Assembly: GCF_025602895.1 (NCBI RefSeq)
Contig: NW_026516422.1
Span: 1-48,371, forward strand
Direction: 5' to 3'
Origin: Polychytrium aggregatum
Taxonomy: Eukaryota; Chytridiomycota; Chytridiomycetes; Polychytriales
DNA length: 48,371 nt
Shown here: piece by piece, positions 1 through 11,950 of the stretch
Numbering within the stretch: the stretch's first letter is position 1
Layout: each line of letters opens with the position of its first letter
Position numbers and translations under genes: made by a program
The notes under the pieces: model-generated
The model's database searches: none
Told to the model about the DNA's origin: nothing
Seen by the model: only the letters and a program-made list of their open reading frames with translations

Positions 1-640
1 TGAGTTACTCAAACTGCGCTCTCTAGGCCAACGGGAAGTCGATATAATGATGACTTTGGCTATAGCATGGAGCACCAGAAGACGAGACAGTCGATCTGCT
101 CTCGCAAAGACCAGTCAACTTCGAGAGGTGAGCCAAGAGATCTTGCTCGCAAAGGGCTGTTGAGGAGTATCATGGACATCTTCAGGCATATCGCCCGAAA
201 CCACCAGGGAGAGGCAACCAGGACCGATAACTGGACCCAAGTTGAGTGCGACTGGAGCGGCTCAGTCATCCAACCGGCCACGTCCCACACATACCCTCAA
301 GATACTTGAAGCCTCGGAGACGAGGTCGCAACCAACAGATAATGCTGCGTGGAATGGTAAGTCTTTCGGCCGAGTGGATCCAAATGATAGAAAGCATCGC
401 CCCAGTTGGTCCATTCGATATGTTGCTTTGAGTGGTGCGCTTTCCCCGGCTGATGGTCGACCGACTCGATAACCCTTGGCTCGGAAACGCAATTCGGAGC
501 GACAGGCGACCTCCTTGGCCAGTCGATGAAGCGCTTGCAGCAAATGGCCAAGACACAGACCGGGCGGTGGTTTCTCTATATGGTCCTCTTTGTGTTGGTT
601 GTCGTGCTGTATGTATACTTCTTTCACATTAGAAAGTAGA
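1..640 (+). CDS. Bet1-like Qc-SNARE, 5' end outside or at window edge
   Basis: A small tail-anchored membrane-fusion protein of the ER-Golgi SNARE type. In one frame, about 469-634 reads as a SNARE half-motif (LGSETQFGATGDLLGQSM, then KRLQQMAK), a hydrophobic anchor (FLYMVLFVLVVVLYVYFF) and a short HIRK tail before a TAG stop. Near 316-340 there is a GDEVATN stretch matching the GDE/GNE segment of the Bet1 SNARE helix. An upstream exon near 30-110 reads RYNDDFGYSMEHQ, like a Bet1 N-terminus. The Bet1 assignment rests on the GDE motif, the LLGxxM segment and the C-terminal anchor. The middle cannot be joined cleanly: GDEVATN and the following LRGM lie in different frames and no AG acceptor precedes the last exon. 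The gene is therefore either frameshifted or affected by consensus errors. Another small Qc-SNARE remains possible. Confidence 0.55.
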
Positions 641-1164
641 TATAAAATCACCAGCCGGACCCTCGAGTCCGCTCCTGTGACTGAAGTTATATATTTTTTG
701 CGCACCACCCCACCGTCGAGCTGAACGTTCAAGAAACGCACTCGGCCGTGGAGACCCGGGCGCATCAAGCATCGCTGGCGCAAGTCGGCATTCGCCACGC
801 TCACGGGGGGTGTTCGTTGTCGGGCCTGGGCGGGAACCGAGCACAAGCGCCGGCTCGCCGAATCTGGCCGGCCCTGTGAGGGAGGACCTTGGCTTGAGAC
901 AGCATCTTGCTTGCCCAGAAGCGCACTCCAGAGAAGCCCATGGATAAGCCTCTTGAATCCGACCCACGCCTGCCTCAGGTATACTGCCTCCTGATTGCAA
1001 CCGACTCCTCAAATCCGGCGATTCCGCCGGCCAAGGGAGTGCCCGGAGGCGGCTGCGATCCTGGCCTATCATCGGTCCATCGTAGATCTCATTCCCTCTT
1101 CCCCTGCCCTCATCGGCCAATCTCATTCTCCAGGGCCGAAACACACCACACGTTTCGTCCATCG
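641..1164. other. intergenic / 5' region of sirtuin gene
   Basis: No convincing gene is seen here. Long antisense frames cross 262-846 and 629-1183, but they lack recognisable motifs and overlap the SNARE gene, so they are treated as chance. The stretch probably holds the SNARE 3' end and the sirtuin promoter. Confidence 0.4.
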
Positions 1165-3394
1165 ATGAAGCGACTCCGATCACAGGATGGCAGTGCTTGG
1201 CACACTGCTATCTCGCCTGATTCCAAACCACCGTCGAAGGAAGATTTCAAGAGGCGAAAGCGGTCGAGCCTTGCCGGTGACGAATGCAGCGCTCAAAAGC
1301 CCGCTGGGTTACCTGCCAATGGCGCTATCGAAGATGAGACATAGCGGCTCAAGAAATCAACAGCGGCAGTGGTTCCATGGGGGACGACGACGACGACGAC
1401 AGTCGACTGGGATCTGTCTCTTCAAATGGAGATCTTGATGACCTGAATTCTGGCGAGGACCCGCTACCTGGATGGCTATGATTCGGATGCCTACGACTCG
1501 GATGACCTCGAGTCTCTGGCACTGGCTCTGAAACAGCGAGGACAGAGCTTGGGTGAGTTGATCTTGGCCCAGCCAGACGCAGGATCATGCTTTCGTTGTT
1601 GAGCCATTGCGGTTCCAAGTGCCGCTAGAAGTCAAGACAAGTCAGCCGCCACCTCCGCAAAATGCATGGGCCCTTTGATTCAGCCTATCCGGGGCGCTTG
1701 AGTGTCCCGGCAGATTCAGCCGGTCTTGGGGAGATGAGGCTCTGCTCTCCGATCGATTGGCGACAAGCTTCACTAACGAAGTACCTTGGGCCCCTTCTGA
1801 TTCCGCCCAGATATTCTGCATATTCTTCTTGGGCTCTCACGACGACCCAAGCTTGCGCACATCAATACCATCGACGATGCCGTGCGGCTCATCAAAGAAT
1901 CACACAACATTGTCGTTTTGACTGGAGCAGGCGTTTCGGTTTCATGTGGCATCCCGGATTTTCGATCAAAGAACGGTATCTACTCACGACTGGACGAATT
2001 CGAGCTTGAGGATCCCCAACAAATGTTTGATCTTGAATATTTCAAGTATCGGCCTGAAATTTTCTATTCATTTGCAAAGGTATCGCCATTCAAGGCATTC
2101 CACCGCATGCCCATCCTCTCTCATGAGATCCCGGCATAGGGACACGAGCAGATGCGGCAAGAAGAATGCACCGGCTCAGCAATCGATCATAACAGACCGG
2201 TTCTGTCGCCATCATCTCTAGGAAATCTTTCCCAGCAACTTCAGACCCTCGCCAAGCCACATGTTTGTGAAGCTACTTGAGGAAAAAGGAAAGCTGTTGA
2301 GAAATTACACGCAAAACATCGACACGCTCGAGCAAGTTGCGCAAATTGGAAATGTGGTTCAGTGTCACGGTATGATGAGGGCTCCTGGATATCTGTTTGC
2401 TCAGGTGGCAAGGCGTCGCTCCAGTTGATTGTCCCGAAAATGCTTCTCTAAAGCCAAGGAAGGGACAACTTCCTCAGTCTCCACGCACCCACACAAAGAG
2501 CTCTGCATGGCACGATCTAAATATGTCTTCGACATCGTCACTCTAGGTTCGTTTGCCACAGCGTCATGTATCGTATGCAAGCATCAAGTTGACGGAAAGG
2601 CTATCAAGGATGATATTTTGGCCAAGGTACGGGAGCTGCGAAAGAACTACTGGTGCTTTGAGTAAATATCCGAGCGGTCACGAATTCTAATGATATGGCC
2701 CCTCTCCTCCACTGCCCAAGACGGTACCCTTGTGTCCCAAGTGCCCTGAGGAGGCCGACGGCATCATGAAACCTGATATTGTGTTTTTTGGTGAAAAGCT
2801 CCCGCAATCATTCGATGCTGCCTTTGCCGAGGACCGCGACAAGATTGATCTACTTATTGTCATGGGATCCTCGCTCAAAGTTTCACCAGTGGCCAACGTG
2901 AAAGGTAGAGCACTAATCTACCGATGGCGAATACTGGCTGCCTCCATCCAGCGGAAGGTTCTTGGATGAACAGCAGTAGTCCTGGGTTTTGACCTATATC
3001 TCCTTCAAATGCGCCACTAGACCACATCCCCCGGGATGTCCCGCAAATTTTGATCAACTTGGAGGCGCTCCCGCATATGGCCGGATTTGACATCCAACTA
3101 CTTGGATACTGTGACGTCATTGTACAAGAGCTCTGCCGGAGGCTCTCGTGGAGCCTTCCAGCCGCGCCACAGTCTCTAAAGGGCGACTCGGTGTCAGCGG
3201 TCAACGAAGCGGCACCCGTCGTAGCCGCTCCGTTTACCTTCATCCCTCCCAACCGGTATCTCTTCGAAGGCGCGATTTCGGCCCAAGCTGATTCAGACGC
3301 ACAATTGGATTCCGATGAGCTGTCGCCACAACCCACAACTTTTGGTAGAACTGAGAGCCTCGGTGACTTGTCCAACAGCAATATGCCGATCTAG
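1165..3394 (+). CDS. Sir2/SIRT1-type NAD-dependent protein deacetylase
   Basis: A class I sirtuin that removes acetyl groups from lysines of histones or other nuclear proteins using NAD+. The catalytic core lies on clear exons: 1811-2079, 2222-2369, 2547-2626, 2721-2904 and 3021-3394. Visible motifs in order are [20 protein letters not shown] (NAD binding), [13 protein letters not shown], the catalytic histidine in VVQCHG, a Cys4 zinc site (CIVC...CPKC), KPDIVFFGE and [12 protein letters not shown]. The phrase [15 protein letters not shown] plus the preceding [14 protein letters not shown] segment match the Sir2/Hst1/SIRT1 branch rather than Hst2. The 5' part is inferred: an exon from 1165 has a KRRKR nuclear signal, followed by an acidic Asp-rich segment (1382-1552, [14 protein letters not shown]) ending at a GTGAGT donor. 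That segment needs a one-base frame slip near 1465. The Met at 1165 is the best start I see, not a certain one. Confidence 0.9.
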
Positions 3395-3740
3395 ACTCCA
3401 CGTGTCCATAGCACCACTGTATCTGCCAAATACCACGAGGAGAACTCCCAGCTCTTCTCCAGCAAGGTCGGTGCGCATTCGTTCTGTTTTTATGTGCGCT
3501 TGGTTCACCTCAAGAATAAATTTGAGAGCGCATCACCACAATCACTCGCAGAGTACCTTGGCATGTCTCTGAAGGGGAGCACATGTATATTGGGTCAGCC
3601 ACTCTTGCACCACTCAGGAATGGCTCATCCATAGCTCATTGACGCCGCTTGTTATGGTCGTCTTGATTGGACTTGCTCTGGCGGTGTGGGGCCACTTGAA
3701 TGAGCGAAGGAGCCTCATATGGCGGAGAGTGGAGGCATAG
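3395..3740 (+). CDS. possible small tail-anchored protein or downstream sirtuin exons
   Basis: Past the sirtuin TAG the same frame stays open to about 3632 (it contains KFESASPQSLAEYLGMSLKG). A second frame ending at the TAG of 3738-3740 encodes a hydrophobic helix, LVMVVLIGLALAVWG, followed by a basic tail, ERRSLIWRRVEA. The two could be joined by a short intron. I do not recognise the product. It could be an independent tail-anchored protein, an alternative sirtuin C-terminus, or untranslated sequence. Confidence 0.25.
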
Positions 3741-3801
3741 CCGTGGTTTCCAAGGGGTGGATGGTTACTGTGTGTGTATTGCACTCGTAATGAAACCGTG
3801 A

Positions 3802-3827
3802 TGCCTCATTTCCCCCTGAATACAGTG
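3802..3827. repeat. lone terminal inverted repeat resembling the Fanzor element end
   Basis: These 26 bases match the Fanzor-side terminal repeat of the 287-bp element at 24617-24642 at 21 of 26 positions (shared core CCCCCTGA...AGTG). They are followed by TA (3828-3829), as at the other element ends. No partner repeat or internal element sequence was found upstream, so this may be a relic or a chance match. Confidence 0.35.
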
Positions 3828-3953
3828 TAACTTCCTCTTCCTCCACAAAACCACAGCGCCCGGGACCCAGTAAAGGAGAATCCAATACAGTTATCTATGG
3901 ATGGCCATGGCGAGTGGCGGACAGATGCGTGTATTCCTGGTCCGGGACTGGAG

Positions 3954-6900
3954 TCACTGGCAGAGCGTATCTTGGTCGTCCCCGGGCTCGCTTTCAACAA
4001 ACAATGACACCAGCTGGCCCAGAGTGGATGTCGGTGTTTGCGGATATCGCTTGCAGAGGATCACCAGAGCTATCCTTTCAAAGGGGTGCGTGGAAAGCCC
4101 TCTCGGTAATTCCTTTGAACCGTGGCCTGATATGCCAAGGTGGCTTCCAGCTCGACCATTCTTCAATTGGTTGAGAAGAGACCAGATGGCTTCCAGATCG
4201 CCTTTGAGGGGCCACCGGGCGAACGTCAAGTACAGGGCAAGATCCCTGGGGCTGGGGTAACCTGAAACAACCGGCAAATCTTCTTCAAAATCGCTCTGGA
4301 TCATGGCCCGCAATGAATCGCCCAAAGCGTCCAACGCACATCGCGATGGAGGCGGCGCCTCGATATGCGATTGAGTGGCTGTGGCTCCGCTCGGCGGCTT
4401 GGCGTTATCGGTATCACGGGGTGGCGGCACAGGAGTTGAGATACTACACGATGCCCTGGCGCCGAGCGCTTTCGACCGCAACGATGTCCCTAAACTCCTC
4501 ACGGAGCTGCTTCCGAAAATATGGCCAAAGTAGGACTCGAGCTCATGTCGAAGGGATCTTGCAAAGTGCTCGCGAACAGGGGCCGCTGAGTTTGATCGAG
4601 CGAGTCCTTGAATCTTCGGTTTCACCGACTGCCTTTCGTAGAAGGATAGAACGATGATTGCACTCCAGAGATTGGATAGACCAGTCGACCTTCGAAGATT
4701 GCGGACACCTTCGTATATCTCCAAGAATGATTGAATCATTTCCGGTTGATCATGCGCCAGACACTCGTACAGGACGGAGGCATGGAACTTTCTTGTCCTC
4801 TGTGGATTTGGCGCGGAGTAGTTTGATTGCCACGCTCGGTCGTTGCTTCCAAGCCCACAGAAATACTCGGCAAAGGCCAAGATCTGTGGATCGGCCGAAA
4901 AGGATTGAATAAAGTCTTGATGAGACTCTTTGATCAAGAAGCTATGGTGTCGCGGAAACATTTGACCAATAAATGACTCGACACCTTTAGGATCCTGTTG
5001 TGCACAACCAAGCGGTTAGTCTATTTTTGCCCCTCATCGGCCCGGTTGCTCCGTCAGGCAGGTTTGATTTCCGGGGCTAAGCATCAGGACTGAAAAATAA
5101 CATCTTTGGAATCAAGAAGACGGCTCGATTGCCGATCGGATATAAACAGCCGACCGTTGCCAGGAACGCTGACCTGCAAATAGCCAAGTTGGCCAATCTT
5201 GCGCTTGACCACCAGTTCAATCCGCTTCTGGGAATCGACTGGTCGCTTGGCTCCCAACTCGAGTATCCACGACCAGTACCGAGGCCCGCATATGCGTATT
5301 GAATGGATGAACTCATACGGCGGCAGTAGACAAGGGGTAACCATCCGCATTTCCACGAGTCTCTGATCCGGGCTCAAAGTATTGACGTTGCCTCCATGCA
5401 CTTGGTCGTAGACCTTGATCGACACGGGCACACAGCACAGCTCGCGGGTCGTTACATCGCGTGTAACAAGGCATCGATCCTCGACGGCCAAAACCCACAT
5501 GTATCGAAGGGCTTGGAGGTGAGCTCGTTGATCGGTGACCGATGAAGGGAATCGAGGAAACACCGAGGCTAACAGAGCCGCGACAGACTTGCTCGATGTG
5601 CCAAGGGTCCGCGTGCCGCCAGCCAGGAAGAGAAATCCGATGGCCATATGAGTGGCTACATGACTCCCGAAAGAAACGTGCGGCACGAGACGCTCGTGAA
5701 GTCGGGTGAATCTTTGGAAGAGGGCTCGATTTCCTGTTCCAGCCATCACCAATCCAACGGAGATCACGACGGAATCCTGGCACCACAAGGCAATACAGTG
5801 TTGCAATTGAGGCCGAAAGCCGGCATCTACAATGGCACAAATCAATGCCGCATGGGATAGAAGTACGGCCACGATTAGAAACGGTGGTCAGGCGTTAACC
5901 GTTACCGCTGCACAACCATGCACAGCCATGCACAACCATGCACAGCCATGCATAACCATGCACAACCACAGTCAACCGGGCATCTTCGTGTGTGCCATGC
6001 GCCTCAGTATTCGATCAGAGCATGTGTCCTCATGATCGACTCTGGATTCAAATATCGGATATGGACCACACGAACGCCCCCGAGTCGCCCCAGCCATACC
6101 TTCTGGGAGACCCAAATCGAGGAACAGATCCAGATAATTCAAGAGAACGGAGCAGGCCATCTGATTAGCGGTTCCAGCGAACCGCAGCCCCAGGGAAAGG
6201 CAGCATCCAGCAATCACGCCATAGTATGAGTAGAGAAGCGAGTCATCTTTGCTCAGCGCAATCTTGGGAATCGCAACTCGAGTGAAATCCATCGAGTCGG
6301 CTTTGCCAAATAGGCCGCGCTTGACCGACTCTGGAATCTGGGATCGAATCCAGCGTTCTGTCGGCTCGATATAGCTCCATAAGATCAGGTTGCGGCAGAG
6401 GATTCTCAAGGCAATTTGATCTGGAGGGAGAAAGTCAAGGTGGTAGAGCGAGGTTGGAATGGCCAATCGGTTGGCGATTTGTCGGTTGTTTGTCTTCAAA
6501 AAAGCCAGTCCGAGCGCCACAGCTGCAGCGGGTGCAACGACATCGGGGGAAACACTTGAAGTCAACCAGGCCGTGCTTCGACTCGAGCGCTCGGGTGTCG
6601 CAAAGTTGCCGCCGCTGTATGATCTGCGATACCAGACTTGACCATGTAAGGACGTTTCTTGACTGGTGCTTGATTCCAGCATCGCAACGAGCCGTTGAAC
6701 AGCCTTCCCACTATCGATGCCGCCGATTTTGCTGCCGTGACCGAGCGTGATCATGCCGAAGGCAAATCCAGCACACAGAGCCAGGTTCTCTTGGCAAGAG
6801 TCGGCCGAGTCTGTGTCGGAGCGAGTGTGGCTCTGCATCTCATCGAGCATGGACTTGGCCATGACATTGTGCATGCTACTCATGTATACGAGGCCGAGAG

Positions 6901-9900
6901 AAAACGTCGCAGCAGCCTGATTGATAGGTGCAATCTGGAGTTCAAGAGAGCTTGGAGGGAGCAGGCCAGGGATGTGAACGGAGAGTATACGAGCAACTTG
7001 CTCTTCGCAGGTGGAAACGTGGGCCGCCCCAAGTCCTAGGAGATAGGCCATTACTGTGCTTGGGTGCTTTGGGGTGAGATAGTGGAAGCCGCGCCATTGA
7101 ACCAGATTTCGGAGATGACCAAGAAGCCCCATCGAAAATAGGAATCCGGCATGATGTGGGTCGAGATCGTCGGGCTTGTTGAAGGCAATCCACGCGCCAT
7201 CGAGCTCGCTCTCGTTTGCATCAACGCAAAGTCCATCTGCAACACCTTCGTGAAATTCCGGTCCTTCCAGAAAATCAGGTAGACACTGAGTCAGGTCTAA
7301 AGTCACAACCGAGCCCACAGGCGGCATCTTGGCTGATATGGAAATCGGCCTCAACGACTTGATTTGGCTGTTAGAGTGAAATGGCGTTGACTTGAACATC
7401 AAAGCCGCTCGTCCGAATGGGAGCGAGAGAACCCGATTGGCGAGGATCATCAGGCGAGACTGTTGCTCGATCGCAATGTCGTGCTCGCTTGGACCGATCA
7501 CGAAGAGATCTTGGTAAGTAGTCTATACAACACCGGTATCCAAAGTATTGGCTGGCATGCGCGCCAGATGCTAGACTCGTCGTCGGCACAACCATGTCAG
7601 TCGGAACAGACACAAACCTCATTTCCCCATCAATATGGATATCCATTTCACAAGGCCTCGGATTGACCCCAAGCATGTCCTGGACATCTTTGATTCGATC
7701 ATCAATCATAAATCTGAGTCGAGAGACGATGCTTGTATCCATCTTGCTGTGCGTTGCGCCCTCAGAAGCCTGGGCGCCGGAACCAAGGCATTTGGTAAGC
7801 TGTTGTGAACATACCGCCCCCGACTCTCGATCCGCTTGCTTCGGCCAGAAGCGCGCCATGGTCGAATGCAAGGCTTCCGGGAATCACCATCCTTCTTTGG
7901 ATCGATCCACTGAAATGCTCATTTGCGCGCCATCGGCTCGGAGCAACAGTGCTTGATTAAGGGCTGCCCAGTACTGCCAATTCCGCGTCTTCTGCAACAC
8001 CCCAAAGTACTGGAGGCGAGATGCTGATTCTCGAAAATATGCTCTCGTAGCGATTCTCTCTGATCATACACTCATACCGAATTGGATGATCGCTTCAGCG
8101 AAAAGCATCGTGCTTTGAGGAGATTTTTGATGGTAGCCCTCTGTTCGGCAAGATCTTCGCGACCTTGATTTCGGATCAGTTTTCGATATATCGTCAGCAG
8201 CAAAGTTTCTGAACAGGCCGAGTCATCGCCACATTGGGAATGTGAATGCAGTGCAAAAAAGAAAGTCGCAAACCCACCGATCAGTTTGAAGGCCTCCATG
8301 GGCCAGGTGCGAGTGATTTGTTCTGAAGGCGGCGTGCTTCGGATGCGGAAGAGGGCTTCGCGCAGTGGAATAGCGACACCTTCTGGAAGTAGCAGCAAAT
8401 CCGCATGCTGAAACCGACACAGACTCATTGCGGCTATCAGGGCCTCTGGATGCCGGTCAAAGTCTGGATCCGAGATAACCTTGTAAAAACAGACGATTCG
8501 GGTGGTTTGTGCGCATGCCAAGTTGCAATCAAGACTCGATTTGAGGACTGAGAAAACGGCCTCAGCAGGGTCGTAGAAACCGGTGGCTATCTTTGAGACA
8601 GCTGCATCCTGGTTGCGCTGCACAACTTCTGAGAGTTGCCCCAGATCCAGAAAAGGTTTGACTTCCTTGCCAGCAACGCTATCAGAAAGCCATTCGAAGA
8701 TGTTGGGCGCAGCATGTATCAAGATTTGGAGGGATTGATGAAGGGACTCTGGTCGGGCTGACCCTAGATTTCCAAGGGTAGGATCGATGGTAGAGGCGAT
8801 CATGTCGCCAGTATAATCATAGTACGGCCATGAGTCTGATGACGGAGACGACAGAACAATACATGTGCACGTACATGGGCGGGCAATAGCGAACCTTTAA
8901 AAACATCGGAGTGAAAGACGCCGTCACGGCGGTAGTAGTCGACGTATGATTTCCATTGGATTCGGTGAGCCAGCACGCAGAGAGCAGCGCCCAAGTGACC
9001 ACGAGCCTGCTCCCGCAGGGTATTGAGTTTGAGATCCTCGTACACCAAATGCAAAGTGAGCAAAATCAGGGGGCCGTCTCCGGTGATGTCCGGCTCCAAG
9101 GGATAGAAACGACTTTTCAACCGCAACGATATGGTGTAAAGATACTCAAGGCGACTGCTGATGGAAAGAGTTGTGCTCGGACGGCAGTCGGCACTCGCAT
9201 TCAAGCATTCATATTCGGGGCATCCGAAATCAACAGGCTGCCGATTGAGTAGCTCCTGAAAGGGTTGTGAGCTTGCTGTTGAGCCATGCTTGTTAGCACA
9301 ATCCCCCACGATCGTTACCGTTGGGGCGGGTCCATGTAAAAAAGAGAAAAGCACAATCAAAAAGCGCTCCCATGGAGTCAGTCCGTAGCTCAGTTCCTCC
9401 TCATACTGAAGCGAGTGTTGGCAGAGTAGATGCCGCCTCAAGAAGGGTGTCAGCGACCTGGCAGGTAGGACCGTTCGCAAGGCAGCTATACACTGTTTGA
9501 CAAGAGGCTCCTCGGAGCAAAACTGGAGTGCGATTCGCACAGAGTTTCCGTCCGATAAGACTACATCTACTCGATTGCCCAAGACAAGGCGCAGATCGCA
9601 AACTCGGGATTCTTTCGAGGGGGAACGAAGTGTTTCCGGCAATGGCCCGGTGCCGTGATTTGGGGCTTGACTCGCGGCTTGGCTCGTGGCTTGAGGGGGA
9701 TCCTCAGTCGACGATGAGCGACGTCGCTTGGTCGAGACGAAAGACGGAAAGGTCTCTGAAGCACGGCGCTGGAAATTGCGAGGCATTGTGCATGGAATCG
9801 GATCCTCGAGGCCGCACCAAAGTGCGAGAGTGTTGTCGGGCTGGAGAATCAGGACATCCTGGTCGCCTAATCTTGTTGCCGTGACTGGAACGGCGGTGAG

Positions 9901-11663
9901 GGCCCGATAGGAGCGGCGTGCTCCAAACTCTGGTACACTCCCGTCCACAGAATTGTGTATCGGTGCATCGACACTTAGCGGCAAACAGCAAAGCTGTTGT
10001 CGCTGGCTGTTCATGATCCACCATAAATAGTACCCTGAGACCGGCGTAGTCGTGAGGAATGGGAGTTGGGAGGGAGAGTACACGGAACTGCGCAAAGTAC
10101 AGGCAGATCGGCCAAGATATGGATGGTTCAGAATTATGGAGCAATCGCAAAATAAAATGATGAGCTCAGCACCGGTCATCGATAGACGCACACCAGACCC
10201 ACACTAGACTCACACCAGACTCACACCAAAACCAGACGGCCACACGTCCTCTGCGGATCGTTGCAGTCACTGTGCGCCATCAGTTGCGACCTTAGATCCA
10301 CACCTACTCACCTGTGCGTTACACATGATATGCATAGGAGTCGAAATTGTGAAGGGCGATCAAGGACTGTCGCGGGTGAGGCTCGATTACTGCACCGCTG
10401 GTTATCCAGTTTTGGATTGTGTGCCGTGCTTCCATTATCTTTCTCCGCTGCAGTTGTTGAAGGTGCAGTGCTCATATGAACAAAGGTCGGAGCGACTGCT
10501 TCTTCTGGTCCAGCCGTTGACGAGACAAGGCTCCATATGTAATATCTCATCGTCGTCGGCGAGTGGGAAGTCAACAATATCTTGGAACCGGACCCTGAAT
10601 GTCTTGGGCCATCGATGTAGATATGCACGATCCTCTGCCCGACAATGGAGGCCAGCGAGTCGGACATTCTCAGCATGGTTTCGGATGGGGTTGATTCAGG
10701 CTGCCCAGTCCAGGTGGAGCCCGTGGGCATAGGATCAGCACAGCCCCCATCTTGGTGGTGGGCCGATCGGTGGGCCGACAGACTGAGAATAGGATATGGT
10801 TGTTCGCTGATGGAGACAGCGCGCAAACTATCCAAAGGATGCTCAAGAATATACAGGGATGAGGATCCTAGTAGCGACCCGCCGGATGCTGCTTCCTTGC
10901 GCTCGAGTAAAACTCCGCAACCGAGAGGCCAAAGCCGTTGCATGGCAAAAGGCAGAGGAGTGACGTACTGCCGACCACAGAGATACTGTATCTGCAAATA
11001 CTCTGGAAACAAAACGCAGAGTGCCTTGATCAGAGAATCGGATGAATCTTGATGTGAATCCTTGGCTGGAGAGGTGTCGGCCGGAAAGTAGACCCAAGCG
11101 GCCTGAACTGCAGTCGAGGCACCAGAGCTCGATAAAGAATCACGGGCGCTGGAAGAATCGTCCCTTCTCGACAGATGAAATCGAGCGATGTTTTCCTGAT
11201 CTCTGGCTTGGTGTTGATCGCCGTCTTGATCGCGATTGAAATCATGGTGTTGCTCCAGATCCAGATCTGGCTCGAATGCGATCGCTGCCTGCGAAGCCAG
11301 CGGCTGAGGCAACGGATCGGATCTTGGGGTGTCCAGGGTCAGGGTCTGCTTGATGATGCCCGAGCGAGTCCACACCACGACTGGGGGCCGAGAATGATCC
11401 TTGGAAATATATAGGAGATCGTCGTAAAGGCCATCGACGACCGGACCGGAGCCAGGTTCCGACGAGTCCGCCGAACCAAGTTGCCTGGGATTCGACTGGC
11501 CGGAATGACGCTGCACTGAGACATGAGGATCCGAGAGGTGAACACATTGCCCCGAGTCCAGAACGAACGAAGGGCGGATGGACTGCTGATCCGAGAATGC
11601 AATCTCCATGACGGCGGTCGTCCCCAAGGGCGATCCAGTGTGTGGGCGACCGGCATCGAGCAT
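3954..11663 (-). CDS. APC1: anaphase-promoting complex subunit 1 (APC1)
   Basis: The largest scaffold subunit of the APC/C ubiquitin ligase, which drives exit from mitosis in the nucleus. About seven coding blocks follow each other on the minus strand: 11663 to about 10330 (N-terminal beta-propeller, with SGIIKQTLTLDTP and LCVLFPEYLQIQYLCG), about 10150-8817 (LHLVYEDLKLN, then YVDYYRRDGVF), 8803-8072 (LPEGVAIPLREAL, WPMEAFKLIGG), about 7840-7520 (SRLRFMIDDRIKDVQDML), 7501-6098 (PC repeats beginning DPHHAGFLFSMGLLGHL, YLTPKHPSTVMAYLLGLGAA), about 5890-5084 (VMAGTGN, GSHVATHMAIGFLFLAGG, LQALRYMWVLAVEDRCLV) and about 4994-3954 (C-terminal domain, DFIQSFSADPQILAFAEYFCG). These PC-repeat phrases are diagnostic for APC1. 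The total is near 2,000 residues, normal for the family. The start at 11663 is the first Met of the open frame; a second Met lies 18 codons in. The gene is divergent from the La gene, with 287 bp between their start codons. Confidence 0.95.
5911..5968. repeat. 10-bp minisatellite in an APC1 intron
   Basis: Six near-identical copies of a 10-bp unit (CACAACCATG or CACAGCCATG, mostly alternating) lie in tandem. The array falls between two APC1 coding blocks, in the intron that starts at about 6097 on the minus strand. Confidence 0.85.
10189..10237. repeat. short tandem repeat in an APC1 intron
   Basis: About four copies of a 10-12 bp unit, CACACCAGAC, lie between the first and second APC1 coding blocks. 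The unit is imperfect, and no function is apparent. Confidence 0.7.
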
Positions 11664-11950
11664 CCAAGAGCACCCAAGAGCCTCGGCTCATCACGGCGTC
11701 CTTGTCGTCAGACCAGGGCCGCCCAGGCCGCAGCCCTTGCCCTGGCTGCGCACGCGCAGCCCATGTCCAGCCAATGAGCCACCCGAGCCACTGCTCCGCC
11801 ACCCCAGCGTCTGTGCAACCTCGCAGTGGGCCGGCTCCTGGCGACCAATTTTTTCGGCCCCGTCGCCGGATCTGGTTGCCCGCAGTGCACTCTGTCGATC
11901 TGGTGCTCGCACTTGTTCGCTCCCACTCTCTCAAACAAGCGCCATCGATC

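Noticed and set aside
262-846. 194-codon open frame on the minus strand
   Set aside because: It overlaps the SNARE gene, shows no recognisable domain, and its composition looks like a chance frame.
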